DNA of 5,967 nucleotides, taken from contig CAJXPH010000170.1 of the NCBI GenBank assembly GCA_913057765.1, positions 1-5,967 of the forward strand, written 5' to 3'. The notes under the pieces were generated by a model that worked only from the letters and a program-made list of their open reading frames with translations, searched no databases and had not been told where the DNA came from. The stretch comes from an uncultured Campylobacteraceae bacterium (GTDB taxonomy: Bacteria > Campylobacterota > Campylobacteria > Campylobacterales > Arcobacteraceae). The position numbers and the translations under genes are program-made. Of this stretch, positions 1-5,967 are shown one piece after another (the first letter of the stretch is position 1; the number at the start of each line of letters is the position of its first letter).

Positions 1-12
1 AATTTGTAATAT

Positions 13-1686
13 TTAGTTATCAAAAACTTTAAATAGTATTTGTCTTAAATCTTCTTTCATTTCTTCGTTCATATTTTTTTTGTTTGAATAGATATAAAAT
101 GGAACAGTATTTAACATGGATTGTTTAAGTCTTTTTCTTAGAGTTGAAATTTCATCTATATTAATTAAATTTTCTCCATCATAAAATGAAAAGTTCTTTT
201 CTATACCAATTTTGAATGAAACTATCTGATACGTAAAGAAAATTTCTGCATCTATTTCTTCCCATTTTGTTACGAATTTATCAAGTTTTTCCTGAAGTTC
301 TTTTCTTCTTTTATGTGTAATATTTCCAAAGCTTTCTCTAAATTGATATCTTTGAACAGTGCTAAACCCCAATACTTTATAAAATTCATTTAAATTTTTC
401 CAAGGGCTTCTAAAATACCTTTTTCCAAAAAGAACTTCTTCAAAACAGTAGATATATTTTTTATCTTCATGTGATAAGTGTTCTTTTCTTTTTATATTAA
501 AATATTCTTCTTTAAATAAAGAGATTAACCAATTTTCATCTAGTTGAGATATAGTATCAAGCCTTTTTTCTATATCTTTATGTTTCGCAAAATTCCAAAG
601 CATAGAAATTGAATCTGAAAGTTTATAGTTCTGGTCTTCTTTATCAAAATATTTTTTTGCTAAATATTGTACTACATTTTCTAATATGGCATCAGTTTTT
701 GCAATTCCATGATTAAATATTACTTTTTTGTATAAATTAAATCTCATCTCTAGCATATGTTCAATATCAATTAAACTCATATCAAAATAACATAAATGAT
801 ATGTTTTATTCGCTTCAACTAAGACTGCTTCTTTTGTGATTCTAATATGATCATTAGGACCAGTAATATACCCACTTGCAAGCATGTCTCTGTTAATATA
901 ATCTAGCCTATCTGCATCAACTGTACTATCTATTACTTTATGTAAAACAGAAAAATCAAAGCCTTTATATTTTTTATTTTCTAGAATATTTAAAGCTAAT
1001 ACTTTAATGAGTTTTATTAAATCTTTTTCCTCATTTTCTTTTATTAAATCAAAAATTTCATATTCAAATAGAATAATTAAAAGTTGTTTCCCTATTGCTT
1101 CATGAAGTACTTCTTCTGAATTCTCAGTTATTTCTTCATATATTTTTATAAATTCTAGTTCTTTTTCTAATGGAGTATCTTTTAATTTTATAGAATCATA
1201 AACTTTTTCAAGAGCATATTCTACTTGGTGTGAGAAAGGTAAGTGTCCTACGTCATGAAGAAGTCCTACAAGTCTAATTGTTTGTAAAATAATAGTATAG
1301 ATAACTCTATCTTTTTTATTTTTTGTAGGAATGGTAAATTGGTATAAAGCTTTATTATCAAAATAAGCTAAATCATCAAGATTAATATTTAGCTTTTCTT
1401 CTTTGATTATAGATTTAACAGCTTTTTTTAAATCTTTTAAAAAAGAGTTTTTAGTCTCTTTATGTGCATTAAGTAATGCATTTTTAAAAATGTATGAACT
1501 TAAATGCATAGTTCCTAAAGAGTGAATAAACCGCTTTGTTGTAATTGATGGATATGAAAAATATGCTAAGGCATTTTGTGTGATAAATTGTAATCTATTC
1601 AGTATCTTTGTTTGAAGAATCTTATCTTCAAGTTTAGTATACTGAATATGATTATAAATAGTATCATTTATTAATCTACTTTGAAT
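13..1686 (-). CDS. HD-domain phosphohydrolase (dGTPase/YwfO-like, COG1078 type), probable ATT start
   Basis: Predicted cytosolic metal-dependent phosphohydrolase of the HD superfamily, in the branch related to dNTP triphosphohydrolases; the true substrate cannot be read from sequence. The four HD ligands are visible when the frame is read from 1686 (557 residues): H55 in RFIHSLG, H144-D145 in LLHDVGHLPFSH, and D259 in DADRLDY. The first ATG, at 1509, would give 498 residues but lose H55 and the conserved N-terminal stretch before it (QNALAYFSYPSITTKRF). The frame stays open up to a TGA at 1699-1701 but has no ATG, GTG or TTG upstream of 1509. The most likely start is ATT at 1686-1684, sharing one base with the TAA of the upstream phoH-like gene and preceded by AGAGGA. 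ATA at 1689 or 1671 are alternatives. The C-terminal half (about residues 300-557) has no motif I recognise. The gene is probably co-transcribed with the phoH-like gene. Family call is strong; the exact start is uncertain. Confidence 0.85.
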   Translation of the reverse strand: MQSRLINDTIYNHIQYTKLEDKILQTKILNRLQFITQNALAYFSYPSITTKRFIHSLGTMHLSSYIFKNALLNAHKETKNSFLKDLKKAVKSIIKEEKLNINLDDLAYFDNKALYQFTIPTKNKKDRVIYTIILQTIRLVGLLHDVGHLPFSHQVEYALEKVYDSIKLKDTPLEKELEFIKIYEEITENSEEVLHEAIGKQLLIILFEYEIFDLIKENEEKDLIKLIKVLALNILENKKYKGFDFSVLHKVIDSTVDADRLDYINRDMLASGYITGPNDHIRITKEAVLVEANKTYHLCYFDMSLIDIEHMLEMRFNLYKKVIFNHGIAKTDAILENVVQYLAKKYFDKEDQNYKLSDSISMLWNFAKHKDIEKRLDTISQLDENWLISLFKEEYFNIKRKEHLSHEDKKYIYCFEEVLFGKRYFRSPWKNLNEFYKVLGFSTVQRYQFRESFGNITHKRRKELQEKLDKFVTKWEEIDAEIFFTYQIVSFKIGIEKNFSFYDGENLINIDEISTLRKRLKQSMLNTVPFYIYSNKKNMNEEMKEDLRQILFKVFDN

Positions 1687-1699
1687 TATCTTTTCCTCT
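1684..1699 (-). promoter_or_regulatory. Ribosome binding site and non-canonical ATT start of the HD gene
   Basis: On the minus strand AGAGGA (1699-1694) lies seven bases before ATT (1686-1684). The preceding gene's stop TAA (1688-1686) overlaps this ATT by one base, giving TAATT where a coupled pair would normally have TAATG. The arrangement suggests termination-reinitiation coupling. ATT starts are known but rare, infC of Escherichia coli being the standard case. A G-to-T change or sequencing error at 1684 would explain the pattern equally well. Confidence 0.5.
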
Positions 1700-3059
1700 C
1701 AAATATTCTTTCTGTAAACTCTGCAAATTTACCACGAACTGCTTTTTCAAGTTCAATTGCAAACATATTAATTTCTGGATGTTTCTCTTTTGTTCTTTTT
1801 AATAAACTTGTTAATCCATTATTGTATTTATTTAAGTATAAATTATCAATTTGTCTGTTTGAACCAATGACAATTGCCATACAAGACTCATCTAGTCTGC
1901 TTAAAATAAGTTGTGTTGTTTTCTCACTACTGTTTTGCCACTCGTCTAGAATAACGATTGCTTCAGAAAGTGTTCTTCCTCTAGCTTCACCAGGCCATAA
2001 AGTTTCGATACAATATTTAGATGTAAGTTCAGAAATTTTAGATTCAATTGATTCTTTATTCTCTTTATTTTCACCTTTTTTTAGTTGCTTTTTTGCAACA
2101 AATTCTAATGTATCTTGAAGTGCCATATTGTAGACTCTAAATTTTTCATCATTTCCCGCTAGGTATCCAATATCTGCACCTTTATCAAGGGATTCAATAG
2201 AATTTCTTACATATATGATTTTATCATAGTGTCCTAAGTCAATAAGTCTCATTGCTGCAACCATAGACATAAGTGTTTTACCAGAACCTGCTTTCGCATC
2301 TATTACTAGTAAATCGAACATATCTGTTAAAATTGCTTTCATAAATAATTTTTGTTTTAGATTTACAGGTTTAACTTGCATTGTTTTAAAATCTGCTTCA
2401 TTTAAGATATTTATTCGCTTATTCAAAATTATTCCATATGTAGAATTCCCATCATCACTTTCAAAAGCATAACAGAAGTTATCAAGACTGTATTCTTCAT
2501 CATAAGAAGTTATATCATTGCCATCAAGTGAGTTGAAAAGTGAAGAATCTACTTTTATATACTTTACAAACTCAAATTTTGGAACAGTTGATTTATCATC
2601 ATGAAGTGTTTCTGCTTTAATTCCTTTAAAGAGTGCAAATGTTCTTGCATATACGTCTAAAGAGAGGAATACAGTTTGAGTTCCTTTATAATAGTCCTGA
2701 GCAATTGCAGCAACTTCTATAATTCGTTTATCGTTACTTTCACTTAAGTGAACTTGTTCAATTTCTGATTCATATTCGTCTTTTGAAATGATATGAAGGG
2801 TAAGTTCATCGTTATAAAGTTTTACAACTTTAAATCCTGTTTTGTAGTCAACTTCTTTGATTTTCATTTTTGCAAGTAGTCGTGCGAATTCTCTAGAGTA
2901 GTAACCTAACTCATTTGTTAGTTTTTTCTTATCCTCTAATTCTAATAAAACTGTTTCTGGTATGACGATATTGTTAGTGCTATTGTCAGATATTCTACTT
3001 AAGTTTTGCACATTTTGTAAAATGATATTCGTATCTAATACATATACTTTTTCTTTCAT
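1686..3059 (-). CDS. PIN domain plus PhoH-family ATPase (YlaK-type predicted ribonuclease/helicase)
   Basis: Predicted cytosolic RNA-acting enzyme of 457 residues, joining a nuclease-like PIN domain (about 1-150) to a PhoH ATPase domain (about 225-457). PIN acidic residues are visible at D9 (VLDTNI), E36/E40 (PETVLLELE), D110 (SNDKR) and D135 (LSLDVYAR). The ATPase has Walker A AKAGSGKT (255-262), DIGYLAG (296-302), GRTLSEA (361-367), Walker B VILDEWQN (369-376), a GSNRQID motif (399-405) and a late arginine in AVRGKFAEF (440-448). Walker B usually reads DEAQN in this family; here Trp replaces Ala. Related PIN-PhoH proteins such as mycobacterial PhoH2 couple ATP hydrolysis to RNA unwinding and cleavage; the same role here is inference. 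The ATG at 3059 must be the start, because VLDTN begins six residues later. It has no Shine-Dalgarno but sits right behind a -10 box, suggesting a leaderless mRNA. The HD gene follows with a one-base overlap. The symbol phoH is left off because this is the PIN-fused type. Confidence 0.93.
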   Translation of the reverse strand: MKEKVYVLDTNIILQNVQNLSRISDNSTNNIVIPETVLLELEDKKKLTNELGYYSREFARLLAKMKIKEVDYKTGFKVVKLYNDELTLHIISKDEYESEIEQVHLSESNDKRIIEVAAIAQDYYKGTQTVFLSLDVYARTFALFKGIKAETLHDDKSTVPKFEFVKYIKVDSSLFNSLDGNDITSYDEEYSLDNFCYAFESDDGNSTYGIILNKRINILNEADFKTMQVKPVNLKQKLFMKAILTDMFDLLVIDAKAGSGKTLMSMVAAMRLIDLGHYDKIIYVRNSIESLDKGADIGYLAGNDEKFRVYNMALQDTLEFVAKKQLKKGENKENKESIESKISELTSKYCIETLWPGEARGRTLSEAIVILDEWQNSSEKTTQLILSRLDESCMAIVIGSNRQIDNLYLNKYNNGLTSLLKRTKEKHPEINMFAIELEKAVRGKFAEFTERIFERKR

Positions 3060-3075
3060 AAAATAATTATAGCAT
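3059..3075 (-). promoter_or_regulatory. Extended -10 promoter for the phoH-like/HD pair, predicted leaderless
   Basis: On the minus strand TGCTATAAT contains a perfect -10 hexamer (TATAAT, 3071-3066) with the TGn extension. It is followed by the six bases TATTTT and then the ATG at 3059. With normal -10 spacing, transcription would start at or within a base or two of the A of that ATG. No -35 hexamer lies at about 17 bp, which is common for sigma-70 promoters in Campylobacterota. The lack of a ribosome binding site before the ATG agrees with a leaderless transcript. Confidence 0.6.
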
Positions 3076-3090
3076 GGAATAGCTACAATT
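3065..3090 (-). repeat. Inverted repeat overlapping the -10 box (operator or weak terminator)
   Basis: On the minus strand AATTGTAGC (3090-3082) and GCTATAATT (3073-3065) form nine-base arms around an eight-base loop (TATTCCAT). All pairs are Watson-Crick except one that would be G-U in RNA. The second arm contains the TATAAT of the promoter. The repeat begins 18 bases past the upstream kinase stop codon and is followed by ATTTTA, so it could be a weak intrinsic terminator for the kinase gene. It could equally be an operator covering the -10 region. The stem is A+T-rich and the U-run is short, so neither role is certain. Confidence 0.5.
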
Positions 3091-3107
3091 TAATGACAAA
3101 ATGTATA

Positions 3108-5024
3108 TTATTTATTAAGAGGTAATTTAATTTCGAAGCATGCCCCTGAAAATTTCATATCATTATATTTGTATTTACAGTTCTCAACTTCTAAAGATCC
3201 ACCCATATTCTTTTCTGTAATTTCTTTACACATATAAAGACCAATTCCTGTACCTTGACTTTGATGTTTTGTTGTAAAATATGGTTCAAAAACCTTGTTC
3301 TTAAGGGCCATAGGGATGCCCCCCGCATTGTCTTTTATCACAATTTTTACAAAATTATCATCTTTTTTACTATCAATAAAAATCATTTTTTTGAAATTTT
3401 TATCTTTTTTTGTTAATTCATCTTTTGCATTAGTTATTATATTAATTAGTACTTGAATAAATTCATTTTCATAATTAGTTATATTAACATCTTTTATATC
3501 TTTAATTATTTCAATATCTAAATTATGTAGTTCTGAACTACATAATGATAATGATTTATTTATAATGTCTTTCACACTAAACTGTACTTCACTCTTATTT
3601 GTTTTAAAAAAGTTTCTAAAGTCATCAATTGTTTTTGATAAATATTGTGCTGAATCATTTATTCCAGTTAAGCTTTCAATTAAAAAATCATCTTTTAATA
3701 TATCCATCTCTTTTTGAAGTTTTAATCCAGTTGCAGTTGTTGTAATTGTAGATAAAGGTTGTCTCCATTGATGTGCAATATTCCCTATCATCTCTCCCAT
3801 AGCAGCCATTTTAGTTTTTTGTGCCATGATATTTTGTTGTTTTGTATTTTTATTAATATGTTCTTTTATTTCTTTTTTATATTTCATAAATTTTTTCTGT
3901 AATATTCTGGAAAAGTAGATTGATAATAGTAATAATATGAATGTAATTAAAGCTGTGACTTTTAAACTTTGATAGACGTATACTTCAAATTTTTTATCTA
4001 AATCTTTTCTTTTTTGTATAATTGCTTCATTCATATCATCTTCATAAAAGCCTGTTCCAATTATCCAAGACCAATTATCTAATCCTTTTACAAAACTTAC
4101 TTTTTTAGTTGGTTGATCACTTCCAGGTTTTTTATTTTGTATGTAATTGTAATATCCTTCACCTTTTTTTGCAATATCTAGAAGATCATTGATTACTTTT
4201 TTTGTTCCTACTGCATCATTGTTTTTAATGGCATGATTTCCAATATAATCTTCTCTTATATGACTCAAGTAGATTAAATCATAATCTATAACGAAGATAT
4301 ATCCCTCATTGTTTAAATTAAGATTTTTAACATATTCTAATATTTTTTCTTTTGTCTCTACTTCATATTCTTCTATATATTCACCAGTACCTATAAACCA
4401 GTTAAAAGGTTTAAAGTTACGAACAAGACCAATTTTTGTTTTTTGTTTATCAGGCTTAGTTGGATTAAACCAATGCCATTGATAAAATGATTCATCTTTT
4501 TTCTTTAAAAGGTTTACCATATCTTGAATAACATAGGCACCTTTTGAATCTTTGTGTTTCCAAAAATCTTTTCCTTCAAGTTCTGGATTATGAGGAAGTA
4601 AGATATTTTTTCCAGTATTTTCATATATGAAAAAATAACCTCTATTTTTGTTAAATCTAATATTTCTAAGAGCGTCTACAACTAAATTTTTTATAAAAGT
4701 AGGATCTTTATCTAAATTATTTTGATATATTGTATTTGTAATTGCATAGGCATTGTTTACAGCATTTTTTAATGATTCTTTTAACTCTTTTTTTGTTGAT
4801 TGTTGTTCTCTTTTTATAAAATCATATACTTCATTTATCTCTTGTTTTATAATATTTTTATTTCGCGTACTAAATTCAGTTCTAATTTTTTCTTTTTCGA
4901 TCTCAAAAGTTCTATTGTTTTCTGCAAATTGAATAGTTAAAGTTATGATAGAGATGGTAAGTATAAAAATACTTGGAGTATATTTTATTATTTTTAATAA
5001 TTGCTTCTCATTCTGAAATATCAT
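3108..5024 (-). CDS. Membrane sensor histidine kinase with double Cache sensor domain
   Basis: Two-component sensor kinase of 638 residues in the inner membrane. A first transmembrane helix (about 14-33) and a second (about 353-372) enclose a periplasmic region. That region holds two Cache-like units, each with a GYxFxY/D-type start (129-134, 241-247) and an NWFIGTGEY or WSWIIGTGFY end (208-216, 318-327), as in dCache_2 sensors of small organic ligands. A short charged linker (about 375-405) leads to the H-box AHQWRQPL with phospho-acceptor H418. The ATPase domain has its N-box around N528/N532, G1 DNAGGI (565-570), F-box VFEPYFTT (578-585) and G2 GTGIGL (591-596). There is no HAMP, PAS or receiver domain. 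The ATG at 5024 is preceded by a weak GGGA (5033-5030) and leads straight into the first membrane helix. No response regulator is adjacent, so the partner and ligand are unknown. Its kinase core closely matches that of the truncated gene upstream. Confidence 0.95.
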   Translation of the reverse strand: MIFQNEKQLLKIIKYTPSIFILTISIITLTIQFAENNRTFEIEKEKIRTEFSTRNKNIIKQEINEVYDFIKREQQSTKKELKESLKNAVNNAYAITNTIYQNNLDKDPTFIKNLVVDALRNIRFNKNRGYFFIYENTGKNILLPHNPELEGKDFWKHKDSKGAYVIQDMVNLLKKKDESFYQWHWFNPTKPDKQKTKIGLVRNFKPFNWFIGTGEYIEEYEVETKEKILEYVKNLNLNNEGYIFVIDYDLIYLSHIREDYIGNHAIKNNDAVGTKKVINDLLDIAKKGEGYYNYIQNKKPGSDQPTKKVSFVKGLDNWSWIIGTGFYEDDMNEAIIQKRKDLDKKFEVYVYQSLKVTALITFILLLLSIYFSRILQKKFMKYKKEIKEHINKNTKQQNIMAQKTKMAAMGEMIGNIAHQWRQPLSTITTTATGLKLQKEMDILKDDFLIESLTGINDSAQYLSKTIDDFRNFFKTNKSEVQFSVKDIINKSLSLCSSELHNLDIEIIKDIKDVNITNYENEFIQVLINIITNAKDELTKKDKNFKKMIFIDSKKDDNFVKIVIKDNAGGIPMALKNKVFEPYFTTKHQSQGTGIGLYMCKEITEKNMGGSLEVENCKYKYNDMKFSGACFEIKLPLNK

Positions 5025-5052
5025 TATTTTCCCATATCTTTGATTTATTCTT

Positions 5053-5058
5053 AGTATA
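5053..5058 (-). promoter_or_regulatory. Possible -10 box upstream of the Cache sensor kinase
   Basis: The minus strand reads TATACT, five of six matches to TATAAT, inside the near-palindrome GTATTATAC. This would place a transcription start about 20 bases upstream of the ATG at 5024, upstream of the weak GGGA ribosome binding site. No TGn extension or -35 hexamer is seen, and the whole 121-bp spacer is very A+T-rich, so chance matches are likely. The spacer (5025-5145) shows no clear terminator hairpin for the upstream kinase gene, so read-through is also possible. Confidence 0.25.
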
Positions 5059-5145
5059 ATACAGAAATATAATAATAATATGATAAATGGGAACTGTAAA
5101 TTCTAATAGTTTGAATATTTATAAGTTAGGATTGTAACGTTGGTA

Positions 5146-5919
5146 TTATTTATTAATAGGAATACTTATTTCAAATAGAGCACCAGTATACTCTTTCCCT
5201 TTATAAGTAAAGTTTGAATTTCTTACAGTCATTTTTCCTTTCATGTTTTTAGTAATAATTACTCTACTCATATACAAACCAATCCCCGTTCCTTGACTTT
5301 CATGCTTAGTTGTAAAATAGGGCTCAAAAACTCTTTCAATAATTTCTTTTTTTATTCCACCTGCATTATCTTTTATACTAATAATTACATTCTCATTATG
5401 TTTTATTACATTGATTAAAATCATCTTTTTAAAGTTAATATCTTTCTTGATTAATTCATCTCTTGAATTGTTAAGAATATTAATAATTACTTGAATAAGT
5501 TCATTCTTATAACTAGAAATTTCAATATCTTCTTCATTTTTTATTATTTCAATATCCTTATTATGAAATTGTACGTAAACCAATGAGATAGATTTCTCTA
5601 AAGTTTTTTGAATACTAAATACTGTTTCTTTTTTATTTGTTTTAAAATAATTTCTAAAATCATCAATAGTTTTTGATAAAAATTGTGCAGAGTTATTAAT
5701 CCCAGTTAGACCTTCAATTAAAAAGTTTTCATCAAGAATATTCATTTCTTTTTGTAATTTTAACCCTGTAGCTGTTGTTGTAATAGCTGAAAGCGGTTGC
5801 CTCCATTGATGTGCAATATTTCCAATCATTTCTCCCATTGAAGCAAGTTTTGATTGTTGATATAACATCTGTTCTTTTTTAACATTGTCATTTTGAAGTC
5901 TTACAATATTATCAATATC
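5146..5919 (-). CDS. Sensor histidine kinase, 3' part only (5' end lost at contig end)
   Basis: The last 257 residues of a two-component sensor kinase; the sensor region lies beyond the contig end. What remains is a short helical linker (residues 1-25 of the genuine part), the H-box AHQWRQPL with phospho-acceptor His at 37, an N-box around N147/N151, G1 DNAGGI (184-189), F-box VFEPYFTT (197-204) and G2 GTGIGL (210-215). All residues needed for autophosphorylation are present. The apparent GTG start at 5934, giving MYKRQ, is translated from sequencing adapter and is not real; genuine coding begins at 5919 with DIDN. From the H-box helix to TNK the core is identical to the downstream kinase at 61 of 72 positions by my count, so the two are recent or strongly constrained paralogues. 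Whether this one also carries a Cache sensor cannot be known from this window. Confidence 0.93.
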   Translation of the reverse strand, partial: DIDNIVRLQNDNVKKEQMLYQQSKLASMGEMIGNIAHQWRQPLSAITTTATGLKLQKEMNILDENFLIEGLTGINNSAQFLSKTIDDFRNYFKTNKKETVFSIQKTLEKSISLVYVQFHNKDIEIIKNEEDIEISSYKNELIQVIINILNNSRDELIKKDINFKKMILINVIKHNENVIISIKDNAGGIKKEIIERVFEPYFTTKHESQGTGIGLYMSRVIITKNMKGKMTVRNSNFTYKGKEYTGALFEISIPINK

Positions 5920-5967
5920 CTGTCTCTTATACACATCTCCGAGCCCACGAGACCAGAGAGGATCTCG
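5920..5967. other. Illumina Nextera adapter and i7 index at contig end (not genomic)
   Basis: The 19-base transposon mosaic end CTGTCTCTTATACACATCT occupies 5920-5938. It is followed by CCGAGCCCACGAGAC (5939-5953), the rest of the Nextera read-2 adapter. Next comes CAGAGAGG (5954-5961), which matches the Nextera i7 index N708 as I remember it, and then ATCTCG (5962-5967), the start of the P7 flow-cell sequence. The abrupt jump to higher G+C fits. This is untrimmed library sequence, not biology. Confidence 0.98.

Noticed and set aside
13..1509. ATG at 1509 as the start of the HD protein
   Set aside because: It would remove the conserved N-terminus and the first metal-ligand His, both of which are encoded in the open frame directly upstream.
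1681..2118. 145-residue open frame on the plus strand inside the phoH-like gene
   Set aside because: It is fully antisense to a well-supported coding region, its translation has no recognisable domain, and long shadow frames opposite genes are expected.
13..3059. PIN-PhoH plus HD pair as a new anti-phage or toxin-antitoxin system
   Set aside because: PIN and HD dNTPase folds do occur in defence systems, but there is no mobile element, antitoxin-like small gene, composition shift or neighbouring defence gene here; the pair looks like ordinary chromosomal genes.
3094..3099. TTGTCA as a -35 box for the phoH-like promoter
   Set aside because: The spacer to TATAAT is 22 bases, well beyond the usual 16-18, so the extended -10 is the more likely recognition element.
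5024..5035. Tiny upstream frame ATG-GGA-AAA-TAA overlapping the sensor kinase start
   Set aside because: Three codons with no ribosome binding site; its GGGA is better read as the weak ribosome binding site of the kinase itself.
5055..5060. TATAAT on the plus strand in the kinase spacer, as an antisense promoter
   Set aside because: There is no -35 or TGn extension and no plus-strand gene downstream; the hexamer is easily met by chance in such A+T-rich DNA.
5025..5145. Short A+T repeats (ATA units near 5070-5080) and GTTA/TAAC match as a terminator
   Set aside because: The arms are only about four bases with no G+C-rich stem or following U-run; they look like low-complexity spacer sequence.
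5920..5934. GTG start at 5934 for the upstream kinase
   Set aside because: The codon lies within Nextera adapter sequence; the genuine protein is cut by the contig end.

Overview
The window is about three-quarters A+T. All four genes lie on the minus strand, so transcription runs from high to low coordinates. The base composition, a Cache-domain sensor kinase, and kinases with an H-box of the AHQWRQPL type fit a Campylobacterota genome, most likely of the Arcobacter group. That placement rests on style and gene content, not on a marker gene.

Layout, in order of transcription. (1) 5920-5967 is not genomic. It is Illumina Nextera adapter plus an i7 index read into the contig end. (2) 5919-5146 is the C-terminal 257 residues of a sensor histidine kinase whose 5' part is lost at the contig end. 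(3) 5145-5025 is a 121-bp spacer with a possible weak promoter. (4) 5024-3108 is a complete 638-residue membrane sensor kinase: TM, double Cache domain, TM, kinase core. Its core is a close paralogue of the truncated one. (5) 3107-3060 is a 48-bp spacer. It holds an extended -10 box (TGCTATAAT) so close to the next gene that the transcript should be leaderless, and an inverted repeat overlapping that box. (6) 3059-1686 encodes a PIN + PhoH ATPase of the YlaK type. (7) 1686-13 encodes an HD-domain phosphohydrolase. Its frame extends 59 codons upstream of the first ATG and contains the first catalytic histidine, but has no ATG, GTG or TTG start. The best start is an ATT that overlaps the phoH stop codon (TAATT) behind a Shine-Dalgarno-like AGAGGA.

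The phoH-like gene and the HD gene look like a translationally coupled pair, plausibly acting on RNA or nucleotides (inference). The two kinases look like a tandem duplication with no response regulator in view. I see no mobile element, CRISPR array, tRNA or rRNA, and no convincing new multi-gene system. The points most worth checking are the non-canonical start of the HD gene, the leaderless phoH promoter with its overlapping inverted repeat, and the adapter contamination that creates a false protein N-terminus.
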